Origin: Planctomycetota bacterium
Lineage (GTDB): Bacteria; Planctomycetota; Phycisphaerae; Tepidisphaerales; Tepidisphaeraceae
Assembly (NCBI GenBank): GCA_029777755.1
Contig: JAKORQ010000368.1
Span: 1-10,326, forward strand
Reading direction: 5' to 3'
Length of the DNA stretch: 10,326 bases
Part shown: positions 1-6,547 of the stretch, piece by piece
Position numbering within the stretch: the first letter of the stretch is position 1
How the letters are laid out: every line of letters starts with the position of its first letter
Translations under genes and position numbers: made by a program
The notes under the pieces: model-generated
What the model was told of the DNA's origin: nothing
Database searches by the model: none
Seen by the model: the letters and a program-made list of their open reading frames with translations, nothing else

Positions 1-72
1 TGGTTGGCCGGGTCGTCCCAGAATTCTCGATCCAGAAAGCGGTTGCCGGCAATTCCCAGCTAAAATGAACAC

Positions 73-1257
73 TTATTGGATGACCGGCAGGAGGACCTTT
101 ACTGCCTTCTGGCCGAGCTTGGCTTCGCCGCGGATTACCCTGTCCTGGAAGGCGCGGCACTCGGCCAGCAGGCGCTCGAGGATCTCTTCCTCGGGCACGT
201 TGGCGACCTTCTCTCCCTGCACGTAGATGATTCCCCTGCGGTCGCCGGCGAAGATGGCCACGTCCGCTCCTTCACATTCACCCGGGCCGTTCACCACGCA
301 GCCCATTACCGCCACCTTGATCGGCAGGTGGATCTCCTCGGCCAGCGCCTTGCGGACATCCTGGACAAGCTTGAACAGGTCCACCTGGATTCGCCCGCAG
401 GTCGGGCAGGCGATCAATTCCGCCCCGGTTCGCGTGCGCAGGCCAAGACAGTAGAGCATCTCCAGCCCATCCTGCACCTCGTACACCGGGTCATTGGCAT
501 AGCTGATGCGGATGGTGTCCCCGATGCCCGAGCAGAGCAGGTGACCCAGCGGCACCACAGAGCGGATCGTACCCGTCTCCTTCGGACCGGCGTGCGTCAC
601 GCCAAGGTGCAGCGGGTAATCGAAGCGCTTGCTGATCTCGCGATAGACATCGATCACCACGATCGGGTCAATGCTCTTGGCACTGATGACGATGTCGTGG
701 AAATCCTCCTCCTGGAAAAGCTCGATGTACTCTTCCAGCTTGGTGATCATCAGGGCGATCAGCGCGCCGTGCTTGTTGTCGGAGAAAACCCGCTCCAGTT
801 CCTGCAGCCTCCTCTGCTTGTCGCGCCGCTCAACGATGGAGCCTTCGTTGACGCCCACCCGGATGGGGAGCTTGCGCTGCTTACAGGCCTGGATGACTTC
901 GCGCACCTGCGCGCGGTCGTTGATGTTGCCTGGGTTCAGTCGGATCTTGTGCACGCCAGCCTCGATCGCCTCCAGGGCGCGCTGGAAGTGGAAGTGCACG
1001 TCCGCCACGATCGGCACCTTGACCTGCGGCAGGATCTCCTTGAGCGCCTGCGTGTCCTTCTTTTCCGGAACTGCCACACGCACCAGGTCGGCGCCTGCGG
1101 CCGCCAGCTTGTGGATCTCCGCAACGCACTTGTCGATCTCGTGCGTGTAGCCGGAGGTCATGGTCTGGACCGACACGGGGGCATCGCCCCCAATGCGGAC
1201 AATTCCGTGAGCGGTATCACCAACGGTAACCTGGCGTGTCTTGCGGCGCTGAATCAT
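73..1257 (-). CDS. ispG: 4-hydroxy-3-methylbut-2-enyl diphosphate synthase (IspG/GcpE)
   Basis: IspG reductively opens the ring of 2-C-methyl-D-erythritol 2,4-cyclodiphosphate to give HMBPP, the penultimate step of the cytosolic MEP isoprenoid pathway, using a [4Fe-4S] cluster. The cluster ligands are visible near the C-terminus: CPTC, then MGCVVNGPGE about 31 residues later, i.e. C-x2-C-x32-C-x6-E (about residues 284, 287, 320 and 327 from the chosen start). The N-terminal TIM-barrel part carries the family motifs DAPVSVQTMT, ADVHFH and RLNPGNI. At 394 aa it has the length of the compact bacterial form. The frame is open to a TTG at 1293, but the ATG at 1257 (MIQRRKTRQVTVG) matches how family members begin, so I chose it; neither start has a clear Shine-Dalgarno. 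The gene follows the glycoside hydrolase by 85 bases on the same strand and may be read with it. A structured leader candidate lies at 1277-1328. Function is near certain; the start is less so. Confidence 0.96.
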   Translation of the reverse strand: MIQRRKTRQVTVGDTAHGIVRIGGDAPVSVQTMTSGYTHEIDKCVAEIHKLAAAGADLVRVAVPEKKDTQALKEILPQVKVPIVADVHFHFQRALEAIEAGVHKIRLNPGNINDRAQVREVIQACKQRKLPIRVGVNEGSIVERRDKQRRLQELERVFSDNKHGALIALMITKLEEYIELFQEEDFHDIVISAKSIDPIVVIDVYREISKRFDYPLHLGVTHAGPKETGTIRSVVPLGHLLCSGIGDTIRISYANDPVYEVQDGLEMLYCLGLRTRTGAELIACPTCGRIQVDLFKLVQDVRKALAEEIHLPIKVAVMGCVVNGPGECEGADVAIFAGDRRGIIYVQGEKVANVPEEEILERLLAECRAFQDRVIRGEAKLGQKAVKVLLPVIQ

Positions 1258-1276
1258 CGTGCGAATGGTAAGAATG

Positions 1277-1328
1277 ACCGGGCAGGGAATCAAACCCGCA
1301 GGCTATCCCTGCGCCACCACCGCCCGGT
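1277..1328 (-). promoter_or_regulatory. candidate leader structure upstream of ispG with competing hairpins
   Basis: On the minus strand a 7-base outer arm (1322-1328) is exactly complementary to 1277-1283. Inside, 1308-1312 can pair with 1298-1302 (GCAGG/CCTGC), or the longer 1306-1312 can pair with 1282-1288 (GCAGGGA/TCCCTGC). The last two options exclude each other, as do the outer stem and the long inner stem where they share 1282-1283. There is no U-run after the structure, so it does not look like a terminator of the hydrolase gene. It ends 20 bases before the ispG ATG. A regulatory role is inference only. Confidence 0.3.
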
Positions 1329-1342
1329 TATCTCCGCCACCC

Positions 1343-2689
1343 TCACTGCACTGTGATCCAGACATACAGGGGTGACTCGGTCACGAGAATTTCGCCTGAG
1401 ACATCAACCTGCTCGGCCGGTCCGTCGGTCAGCGGCATGCGTTCGGCCTTGACCACCTGCCCCTCGAAGGTTCGCGTGATGGTCGTTTCCTGCCCATCGC
1501 CGGTGGGCGACCAGATCACCTGAACGCGCTGGTTGGGATCCTGGCCATGGATGTACTCGTAAATGTGCAGCTCTCCGGGCTTCTTCTCGACCTCCCGCGC
1601 AAAGCGGTAATCACCCAGCGACTGGTACAGATGCCGCATGGCATAGTATGAGGGCTTGGGCTCGTAGTTGCGCGTGATTCCCGAAGCGGCATGCAGCGAG
1701 GGGGTGTCGCCGTCATTGAACCAGTACAGGTAGGCCCGCTGCACGTCCATCGCGGAGAACTCGAGGTACGAGCGGACAATCCACTGCGCCTGCACCGTGT
1801 CGGAGACCAGCTTGAACTGGCTGTCGGCCGGCGGCTGCTGCGTGGAGGAATCGTAGCCGAACTCCGTGACCCAGATCTCCTTGCCGGGAGCGTTCTCGTC
1901 GCGCCACTGGGCGGTGTTGCGCAACACCTGGAGATACTCGATGGTCGGATCTTCCGGATGGCTGCGCAGATAGGTCGGCCAATGCTCCTTGAAGGAATAG
2001 ATGTGCACGTTCAACACGTCATAGAGGTCATTCTTCCCCTTGAAGGTGTCGGCCGGCAGTGAGTATCGGTCAGCCTTTCCGCCCCGCATGGTGGCGGTGA
2101 GAATCTTCAGGTTGGGGTCGCCATCGCGGATGCCGCGCGCCATCGCCTCAAAGAGGACCAGATACTCCTCTGGCTTGAAGGTGGCGGATGGTTCGTTGCC
2201 AATCTCAACGGAGGTGACCAGCTTCGCTTCGCCGGACGGGCCAAAGTACTGGGCGAACGCCTTCCCGTAGCGATACGCGTCCTCGGCCGGGTTCTTCCAC
2301 TTGTCCAGCGTCAGGCCCCCGAACTGGATGCAGACGTCGACCTCAAACCCGGCCTCCTGCCAACTGCCGTAGATTTCCTGCCAGTTGGGAACGTCGTCGA
2401 AACTCTTCCACTTGCCTGACTTGTCCTCCCACTTGATCTTCTGGCCGGCCAGCGGGAACTGGGTATCCCTGGAGGTATCCCCGGCGACATCCCAGTAGAG
2501 GTTGTGATAGTCGCGCACCAGCCGGCAGACCGGTGCATACAGCTTTGCGTCAAACTGGATGGTGTGGCCGTTTATGCCCATGAAGTCCTTCATCAGCGGC
2601 TTGGGACGCTCCTGGGCGTTGACCGATGTTCCAGCTACCAGAGTTGATATACCGAGAATTGCAGCAGATCCGAGAGTGAGCCTTTTCAT
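1343..2689 (-). CDS. secreted clan GH-A-like glycoside hydrolase (TIM barrel)
   Basis: A predicted exported glycosidase of 448 aa. Residues 1-25 form a signal peptide (MKR, hydrophobic core, cleavage after SVNA). The body has the marks of a retaining (beta/alpha)8 hydrolase: VEIGNEP with the acid/base Glu at 166, LNVHIYS with His229 on an inner strand, IWVTEFGYD with the nucleophile Glu at 276, and a late YWFNDG segment around 321-326. Residues from about 365 on look like a small beta-rich C-terminal extension. Similar motif order occurs in GH5, GH39 and related families; I cannot assign the exact family or substrate. The open frame extends far upstream to 3439, but that part is antisense-like sequence overlapping the rhomboid gene in another frame, and the ATG at 2689 gives the signal peptide. 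No clear Shine-Dalgarno. It lies 44 bases after the rhomboid gene and 85 before ispG. Confidence 0.85.
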   Translation of the reverse strand: MKRLTLGSAAILGISTLVAGTSVNAQERPKPLMKDFMGINGHTIQFDAKLYAPVCRLVRDYHNLYWDVAGDTSRDTQFPLAGQKIKWEDKSGKWKSFDDVPNWQEIYGSWQEAGFEVDVCIQFGGLTLDKWKNPAEDAYRYGKAFAQYFGPSGEAKLVTSVEIGNEPSATFKPEEYLVLFEAMARGIRDGDPNLKILTATMRGGKADRYSLPADTFKGKNDLYDVLNVHIYSFKEHWPTYLRSHPEDPTIEYLQVLRNTAQWRDENAPGKEIWVTEFGYDSSTQQPPADSQFKLVSDTVQAQWIVRSYLEFSAMDVQRAYLYWFNDGDTPSLHAASGITRNYEPKPSYYAMRHLYQSLGDYRFAREVEKKPGELHIYEYIHGQDPNQRVQVIWSPTGDGQETTITRTFEGQVVKAERMPLTDGPAEQVDVSGEILVTESPLYVWITVQ

Positions 2690-2733
2690 GCCGGAGATGT
2701 TAACAAGCTCGCGCTCAACAGAGAACAAGTATT

Positions 2734-3642
2734 TCAGTTTGCCTGCAATTGTTGCGTCAGTTGATGGGCCATGGTCAGGTCCTCCTCGGCCGCCTCGTTG
2801 TTCTCCATCTTGCGGTGTACGCCGGCCCGTCGGACAAGGGCCTGTACGTGGTTGGGGTTTTTCTCTATGACGCGGGAGTAATAGTCGATGGCGAGCGCAT
2901 ACTCCTGATTTTTCTCGGCCTCGGCGGCCTTCACCATCAGCCAGGTCGGCGACCAGGGTGACCACGCCAGTGTGGCGGTGGCCAGCAACACGGCGCATGC
3001 CGGGACGGCGGCCAGCGCCCGCATCCCCGCCATCACAGGCAGGGATGCGAGGACGCCGAAGATCAGTCCCGAGAGGTGCGCCGCGTTGCCGATCGGCCAG
3101 ATCCCCATGTAGCTGATCGCAAAGCAAGCCACCAGCCAGATCAGGAACATCTGGATCGTCTTCCCGTGGAGGATGACCAGGAACTCCGGATAGCGCCGGC
3201 GCGTCAGCAGCATGAAGCCGAAAATTGCGTAAACCACGCCCGATGCGCCGATCCCGGTGGTGTCGCTGAAAGCCAGTTGCGCTGATGAACTCACGATGGC
3301 CGAGGCCAGCATCAGCAGCAGATACCACCCGGAGCCGATCGCTCTCTCCACCCGCGATCCCAATAGCCACAGCCAGTACATGTTGAAGCCGACGTGGAAC
3401 AGGTCGAAATGTACGAATGCCGAGGTGATGACCGCCCAAAATGCGCCGCCGTAGATCTCCTCGGCGCGGTAGAAGCCAAACTTCCAGGCGACGGCATACG
3501 TCTGCTGTTGCTGGGCGTTGAAGAGGAAGAAGATGGCCACACAGATCAGGATGGCCACGATGGTTATGTACGATCGCGGCCGCGCGGCTGGAGCGGCCGG
3601 CGAGTACTGGCCCGTCTGCTGCGGGGCGGGGAACTGGCTCAT
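2734..3642 (-). CDS. rhomboid-family intramembrane serine protease with C-terminal TPR
   Basis: A 302-aa membrane protein. Residues 1-23 are a cytoplasmic, Pro/Gln-rich tail; a first membrane helix follows at about 25-42. The rhomboid core contains HVGFN (His83, Asn87) in the second helix, the catalytic GASG motif with Ser134, and NAAHLSG with the partner His189, so the Ser-His dyad is complete and the protein should be active. Another helix lies at about 207-226. Residues about 236-295 form a soluble tail with one to two tetratricopeptide repeats (EYALAIDYYSRVIEKNPNH). Rhomboids cut transmembrane segments of partner proteins inside the membrane; the TPR tail probably binds a substrate or partner (inference). 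The GASG/AHLSG pattern is the general rhomboid one, not specific evidence of a GlyGly-CTERM rhombosortase. ATG at 3642 follows a weak CAGGA. Gaps of 65 and 44 bases to the lipoprotein and hydrolase genes suggest co-transcription. Confidence 0.92.
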   Translation of the reverse strand: MSQFPAPQQTGQYSPAAPAARPRSYITIVAILICVAIFFLFNAQQQQTYAVAWKFGFYRAEEIYGGAFWAVITSAFVHFDLFHVGFNMYWLWLLGSRVERAIGSGWYLLLMLASAIVSSSAQLAFSDTTGIGASGVVYAIFGFMLLTRRRYPEFLVILHGKTIQMFLIWLVACFAISYMGIWPIGNAAHLSGLIFGVLASLPVMAGMRALAAVPACAVLLATATLAWSPWSPTWLMVKAAEAEKNQEYALAIDYYSRVIEKNPNHVQALVRRAGVHRKMENNEAAEEDLTMAHQLTQQLQAN

Positions 3643-3707
3643 GTCCTGTCTTTTAGCAGATCGCGCCCGATGCTTCGAGGTGCAAGTTTCTTGAAACAGG
3701 GCGGACT

Positions 3708-4310
3708 CTACAGCTTCACCGTGACGTCTTTCTCGGAAATCAGCGTCCTGCCGGTGAGCTCATCGATGAACTCAACCCTGATCCGCAGCCGCGGGTGCTG
3801 CGGCATCACATGGAAGGGCACCTTCAGCACGTAATTGTACAGCATGGCCCGGCCATACCAGGCCTCGTGTGCTTGCTCGATGCTGAACTTGCGCTCCGCC
3901 ACCAGCGGTTCATCGGGCATACCCAGGTCAAAGACAGTGACGCGGAATCGCCCGGCGGCCTTGAGTGCCTGGCCTTCCTGGTCAGTGGGAACCACGTGCA
4001 CAACAACGCCGGTGTCATGAGGGGAGTCCGCCGGTTCACGGTAGCCGCCGGTGAGTTTGCCGAAGCTCAGTCCATGGGCGGTGTAAAGTCGCTCCAGCTT
4101 CTTCTGTGGGACAAGGGCGGGGATGTCCTGCTGCTGTTCCAGTGCCTTTATGCGGGCAAGGTCCCCTTGGCGCAGGGTCTCCAGCTCCTGGACTCGGGCA
4201 AGCAACTGCTGCCGCTCCTTGCGCAGCTCGATATTGGCAGGAGAAGGACCGCAGCCTGCCAGTACCACGGCAAGCGTAGACACGAAGATAGCAGCACTGA
4301 AGCGCATCAT
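3708..4310 (-). CDS. putative lipoprotein with coiled coil and beta-rich domain
   Basis: A 200-aa protein of no function known to me. Residues 1-20 are a lipoprotein signal (MMRF, hydrophobic stretch, lipobox LAGC with Cys20), so it is probably lipid-anchored to a membrane on the periplasmic side. Residues about 26-65 are rich in Glu, Arg, Leu and Gln in heptad-like spacing (ELRKERQQLLARVQELE) and should form a coiled coil. Residues 70-200 look like a beta-sandwich-type domain (TGVVVHVVP, GRFRVTVFDLG, LRIRVEFID, TGRTLISEKDVTV). The frame is open further upstream to a GTG at 4403, but two adjacent ATG codons at 4310 and 4307 put the start directly before the signal peptide; 4310 and 4307 are equally possible. 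No Shine-Dalgarno is evident. It is the first gene of the minus-strand cluster and is divergent from the glycosyltransferase. Small lipoproteins of this layout recur in planctomycetes (from memory). Confidence 0.8.
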   Translation of the reverse strand: MMRFSAAIFVSTLAVVLAGCGPSPANIELRKERQQLLARVQELETLRQGDLARIKALEQQQDIPALVPQKKLERLYTAHGLSFGKLTGGYREPADSPHDTGVVVHVVPTDQEGQALKAAGRFRVTVFDLGMPDEPLVAERKFSIEQAHEAWYGRAMLYNYVLKVPFHVMPQHPRLRIRVEFIDELTGRTLISEKDVTVKL

Positions 4311-4401
4311 TTGTCGCGATGATAACGACAAGCCTTCGTCAGCGGGAGTGTGAAGTGCTGATGAGCCGGCTTGCAACCACTCAACGTTATGGGATTGATT
4401 C

Positions 4402-4442
4402 ACTGGCCGTCGGTGTTGGGGAGGGAGGACACATCGGCCAGT
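4402..4442 (+). promoter_or_regulatory. inverted repeat just before the glycosyltransferase ribosome binding site
   Basis: ACTGGCCG at 4402-4409 is exactly complementary to CGGCCAGT at 4435-4442, with 25 bases between. The second arm ends three bases before the AAAGGGGA Shine-Dalgarno (about 4443-4450) of the gene starting at 4455. The arms could pair in the mRNA leader or serve as a protein-binding site shared by the two divergent genes. Function is inferred from position only; no convincing -35/-10 pair was seen in 4311-4454. Confidence 0.3.
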
Positions 4443-4454
4443 AAAGGGGAAGTA

Positions 4455-5189
4455 ATGGAATGTCCCGGTGGCCTGAGATTCACGATAGTCATCGCAACCT
4501 GCAATGATGCCGGGCTTTTGCCCCAGACCATTGAGGGGGCAAAGGCGTTGGGGGATGTGCAGACGATCGTCGTCGACTCGGCTGACAGCGTGGACGGAAC
4601 CAGTGTCGCTGGCCGCCGCTCTGGTGCAAAGGTGCTGCGCGTGCCCGGTGGGCGCGGCCGGCAGATGCGTGCAGGCGTTTCATCGGCCAGTGGGGATGTG
4701 CTGGTATTCGTGCCTCCGGGGGCGCGGCTCCCGGGAAACTGCCTCGACGAGATCAGGGCAGAGGCGGCCAATCCCCGCGTGCTGGGTGGAGTGTTTCGCG
4801 CCCGGCCGGCCGGAAACTTTGCCCTGAAGATAGCGCACCGAGTTCTATCAGCATTCGGCATCAGGCCATACCGTTCGCCGTGGTTTGCCTGGCGTACGGC
4901 AGTCGAGGGGGATGACGGGTTTCGGCCGCTGCGGGTGTTCGAGGATCGCGAGCTGCTCGCGCGGCTCTCCCGGCGGGGAAAGGTGGCGCGGTTGAAGTCG
5001 GTGGCAATCCTTGAGGATGGCCACGGGCTGCATCGGCTACTGTGGACATTTCTGCAGATTCCCTATGCGATGGGAGTTCCGGCGCGGCTGCTGGGGCGCA
5101 TTTATCACAAGCCGCGTTCGCCGCAGCGGGAGCGAGTCACCACGGCCATTGAGGTGATCATCCCTCAAGTCTCTCCAACATCCGCATGA
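4455..5189 (+). CDS. family-2 glycosyltransferase-like protein (TIGR04283-like, divergent)
   Basis: A 244-aa GT-A-fold protein and the only plus-strand gene here. The start begins with FTIVIATCND (9-18), the usual nucleotide-sugar binding strand; IVVDSADSVDGT (38-49) matches the second GT2 motif and RGRQMRAGVSSASGDVLVF (67-85) matches the family in which a conserved R-x-QMN-x-G segment precedes the metal site. This order, plus the GGVFR strand at 111-115 and FEDREL (162-167), resembles TIGR04283 transferases, described as associated with rSAM/selenodomain or arsenosugar genes. However, where those have a LHADT-type acidic motif, this protein reads FVPPGAR (85-91). Sugar donor and acceptor are unknown and activity is uncertain. 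The ATG at 4455 is preceded by AAAGGGGA, one of the few good ribosome sites here; an in-frame ATG at 4371 would add 28 unlike residues. It ends inside tmk, which runs the opposite way. Confidence 0.82.
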   Translation: MECPGGLRFTIVIATCNDAGLLPQTIEGAKALGDVQTIVVDSADSVDGTSVAGRRSGAKVLRVPGGRGRQMRAGVSSASGDVLVFVPPGARLPGNCLDEIRAEAANPRVLGGVFRARPAGNFALKIAHRVLSAFGIRPYRSPWFAWRTAVEGDDGFRPLRVFEDRELLARLSRRGKVARLKSVAILEDGHGLHRLLWTFLQIPYAMGVPARLLGRIYHKPRSPQRERVTTAIEVIIPQVSPTSA

Positions 5190-5781
5190 TATCGCGATGC
5201 ACAGCATCGGCATGCTGATCGGCATTGACGATGGCGTAGCGCTGCGGGTCGCTGCTCGCCTGGGCGAGGTAATTCGCGTGCACCTGCCGGTGGTAGTCCA
5301 GCGGGCGCTGCTCCAGGCGATCCCTTCCTCTGCCGATGCGCTTAAAGCCCTGCTCCGGAGTGATGTCCAGGATGATGGTCAGGTCCGGCCAGCGCCCGGC
5401 GATGGCGATGTCGGCCGTCCTGCGAATCTCGTCGGCAGTCAAGCCGTCGCCGCCGAGCTGGTACGCCAGCGTGCTGGAGACAAAGCGATCGCACAGCACG
5501 CACTGTTGCTGCTGAAGGGCCGGCAGGATGATCTGCTTCATCATTTGTGCCCGGGCCGCCATGTACAAAAGCATTTCGCAGCGCATCGCCATGTTAACAT
5601 GTGCGGGATTGAGAAGAATGCTCCTGATCTGCTCGCCGATCTCGGTGGTGCCCGGGTCGCGCACCGCCGTCACCGGGATATCCAGCAGCCGCAGGCGCTC
5701 GGCCAGGCGCTTGATCTGCGTGCTCTTGCCACAACCTTCCGGCCCATCAAGAACGACGAACTTGCCTCGAAGATACTGCAT
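5158..5781 (-). CDS. tmk: thymidylate kinase (dTMP kinase)
   Basis: Phosphorylates dTMP to dTDP with ATP, an essential cytosolic step of dTTP synthesis. The 207-aa protein has all landmarks: P-loop GPEGCGKST (13-21), RDPGTT (41-46, usually REPGGT), the CDRFVSSTLAYQ segment (97-108, DR pair at 98-99), and a LID region with GRGRDRLEQRP (150-160). Length is typical. The frame is open to a TTG at 5802, but the ATG at 5781 gives the normal start a few residues before the first strand (FVVLDGPEG). There is no Shine-Dalgarno, which fits a promoter so close that the message would be almost leaderless. The 3' end overlaps that of the plus-strand glycosyltransferase by 32 bases. It lies downstream of the repeat-protein gene but behind a hairpin terminator and its own promoter, so it is probably transcribed separately. 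Confidence 0.96.
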   Translation of the reverse strand: MQYLRGKFVVLDGPEGCGKSTQIKRLAERLRLLDIPVTAVRDPGTTEIGEQIRSILLNPAHVNMAMRCEMLLYMAARAQMMKQIILPALQQQQCVLCDRFVSSTLAYQLGGDGLTADEIRRTADIAIAGRWPDLTIILDITPEQGFKRIGRGRDRLEQRPLDYHRQVHANYLAQASSDPQRYAIVNADQHADAVHRDIMRMLERLEG

Positions 5782-5795
5782 GCTGTTAAGCGGGC

Positions 5796-5824
5796 ATTTC
5801 AAGAGACGGGAGGCGTTGTGTCAA
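5796..5824 (-). promoter_or_regulatory. sigma70-type promoter of tmk
   Basis: On the minus strand a perfect TTGACA -35 box (5819-5824) is followed by 17 bases and TGAAAT (5796-5801, four of six matches to TATAAT). The ATG of tmk comes 14 bases after the -10 box, so a start about seven bases downstream would leave a leader of only about 8 bases. This matches the absence of a Shine-Dalgarno. It is the best-looking promoter in the window. Confidence 0.5.
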
Positions 5825-5854
5825 AGGTGGGGAGGTGCGCAGGACATGCGCCCT

Positions 5855-5878
5855 GGGAGCGCGGGCGTCCTCACCCGC
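5855..5878. repeat. small GC-rich hairpin, possible dispersed repeat
   Basis: GCGGG at 5861-5865 pairs with CCCGC at 5874-5878, inside a GGGAGCGCGGGCGTCC context that resembles intergenic repeats I recall from planctomycete-type genomes. Only one copy is present here, so the assignment is weak. It lies between the tmk promoter and the terminator of the repeat-protein gene. Confidence 0.2.
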
Positions 5879-5920
5879 AATATTGGGCACATGCTCCGAT
5901 CCTGTGCGGGCCAGAGCCCT

Positions 5921-5964
5921 CCAAAAGCAGAACGTCGGCCAGCGATGGATCGCTGGCCGACGTT
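5921..5964 (-). terminator. hairpin terminator of the frameshifted repeat-protein gene
   Basis: A 16-base perfect inverted repeat (5931-5946 with 5949-5964, centre of two bases) begins 16 bases after the TAG/TGA end of the coding frame at 5981. In the minus-strand RNA it is followed by CUGCUUUUGG, so the U-run is short and four bases away. The stem core GTCGGCCAGC is nearly the same as that of the hairpin behind the paralogous gene (9044-9077), which supports a terminator role. Because the stem is symmetric it may also act for plus-strand read-through. Confidence 0.65.
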
Positions 5965-5980
5965 CATCGTCAATCTCGCG

Positions 5981-6547
5981 CTAGCGTACCCTGGCCGAGA
6001 CTCTTCTTCGGCGCAGCAGCATGATGGAACTCATTGCCACCACCAGTGCGGCCGTCGGTTCCGGTACGGTGTAGAGCATCACGCCCGCCGAGTCACCCGT
6101 GCTGTAACGGATGAACAGGTCGATCCCATCGAACGTGCCCACCAGGCCGTCCTGGTCCAGGCCGGCGAAGGTTTGCAGCAACGACCCGCCGACGCTGATG
6201 ATGTTGAACTGCATCCCCTCGCCCAGCTGGAAGCCATCGAGCAACTGAACGTTGAGCGTGCCGCCCAGCGAGGCGTCGCCGGTGATGATGAGCTGGTCAT
6301 GCTCGCTTCCGGGCGTAAGTCCGCCCAGTTCAATTGTCAGGATGCCGGTGGGCGCCTGGACGTAGTTGCCATCGATGGTGAGTATGCCTGGCGAGTTGCC
6401 CGGGGAGATGGTGCCGGCGCTGGTGATGTCGCCGATGATCGTCCCGCTGCCGGAAAGTTCACCCAGTTCGGGGATGGACAGATTCGCCGTGGCTGTGCCA
6501 TTGACCAGGAGCGTGCCGCCCGTCCAGTTGAATGTCCCGGAAGACAT
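5981..6547 (-). CDS. C-terminal part of frameshifted PEP-CTERM repeat protein
   Basis: This frame encodes the last part of the protein whose N-terminal part lies at 6337-8523. An internal ATG at 6547 exists, but the sense sequence extends back to about 6577 (GGTLATGNFK), so this is a fragment, not a separate gene. It holds a pre-anchor domain (GTISPGNSPGILTIDG, IELGG, DQLIITG, LVGTFDGIDLFIRY) closely matched by the paralog ending at 9110. It ends in a PEP-CTERM signal: VPEP, a hydrophobic stretch (ALVVAMSSIMLL), then RRRR (5981-6067). In known systems this signal is recognised and cut by an exosortase in the inner membrane; no exosortase gene is in the window. Alone this fragment has no signal peptide, so it would not be exported. 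The stop is followed by a terminator hairpin at 5931-5964. Confidence 0.85.
   Translation of the reverse strand: MSSGTFNWTGGTLLVNGTATANLSIPELGELSGSGTIIGDITSAGTISPGNSPGILTIDGNYVQAPTGILTIELGGLTPGSEHDQLIITGDASLGGTLNVQLLDGFQLGEGMQFNIISVGGSLLQTFAGLDQDGLVGTFDGIDLFIRYSTGDSAGVMLYTVPEPTAALVVAMSSIMLLRRRRVSARVR

Noticed and set aside
1277..1328. tRNA-like sequence (GGGTTTGATTCCC with 7-bp outer stem)
   Set aside because: Only about 52 bases lie between the outer arms, there is no anticodon arm, and the T-arm does not abut the acceptor stem.
76..1356. Long plus-strand open frame (426 codons) opposite ispG
   Set aside because: It is exactly antisense to a certain ispG gene, is His/Asp/Leu/Arg-rich with no domain, and results from codon bias of the real strand.
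2690..3439. Upstream extension of the glycoside hydrolase frame to a 698-codon protein
   Set aside because: The extra part overlaps the well-supported rhomboid gene in another frame, is His/Arg/Gly-rich, and the internal ATG at 2689 gives a proper signal peptide.
3686..3697. GTTTCTTGAAAC palindrome-like site between the lipoprotein and rhomboid genes
   Set aside because: A 5-bp stem with a 2-base loop is too short to claim an operator or terminator.
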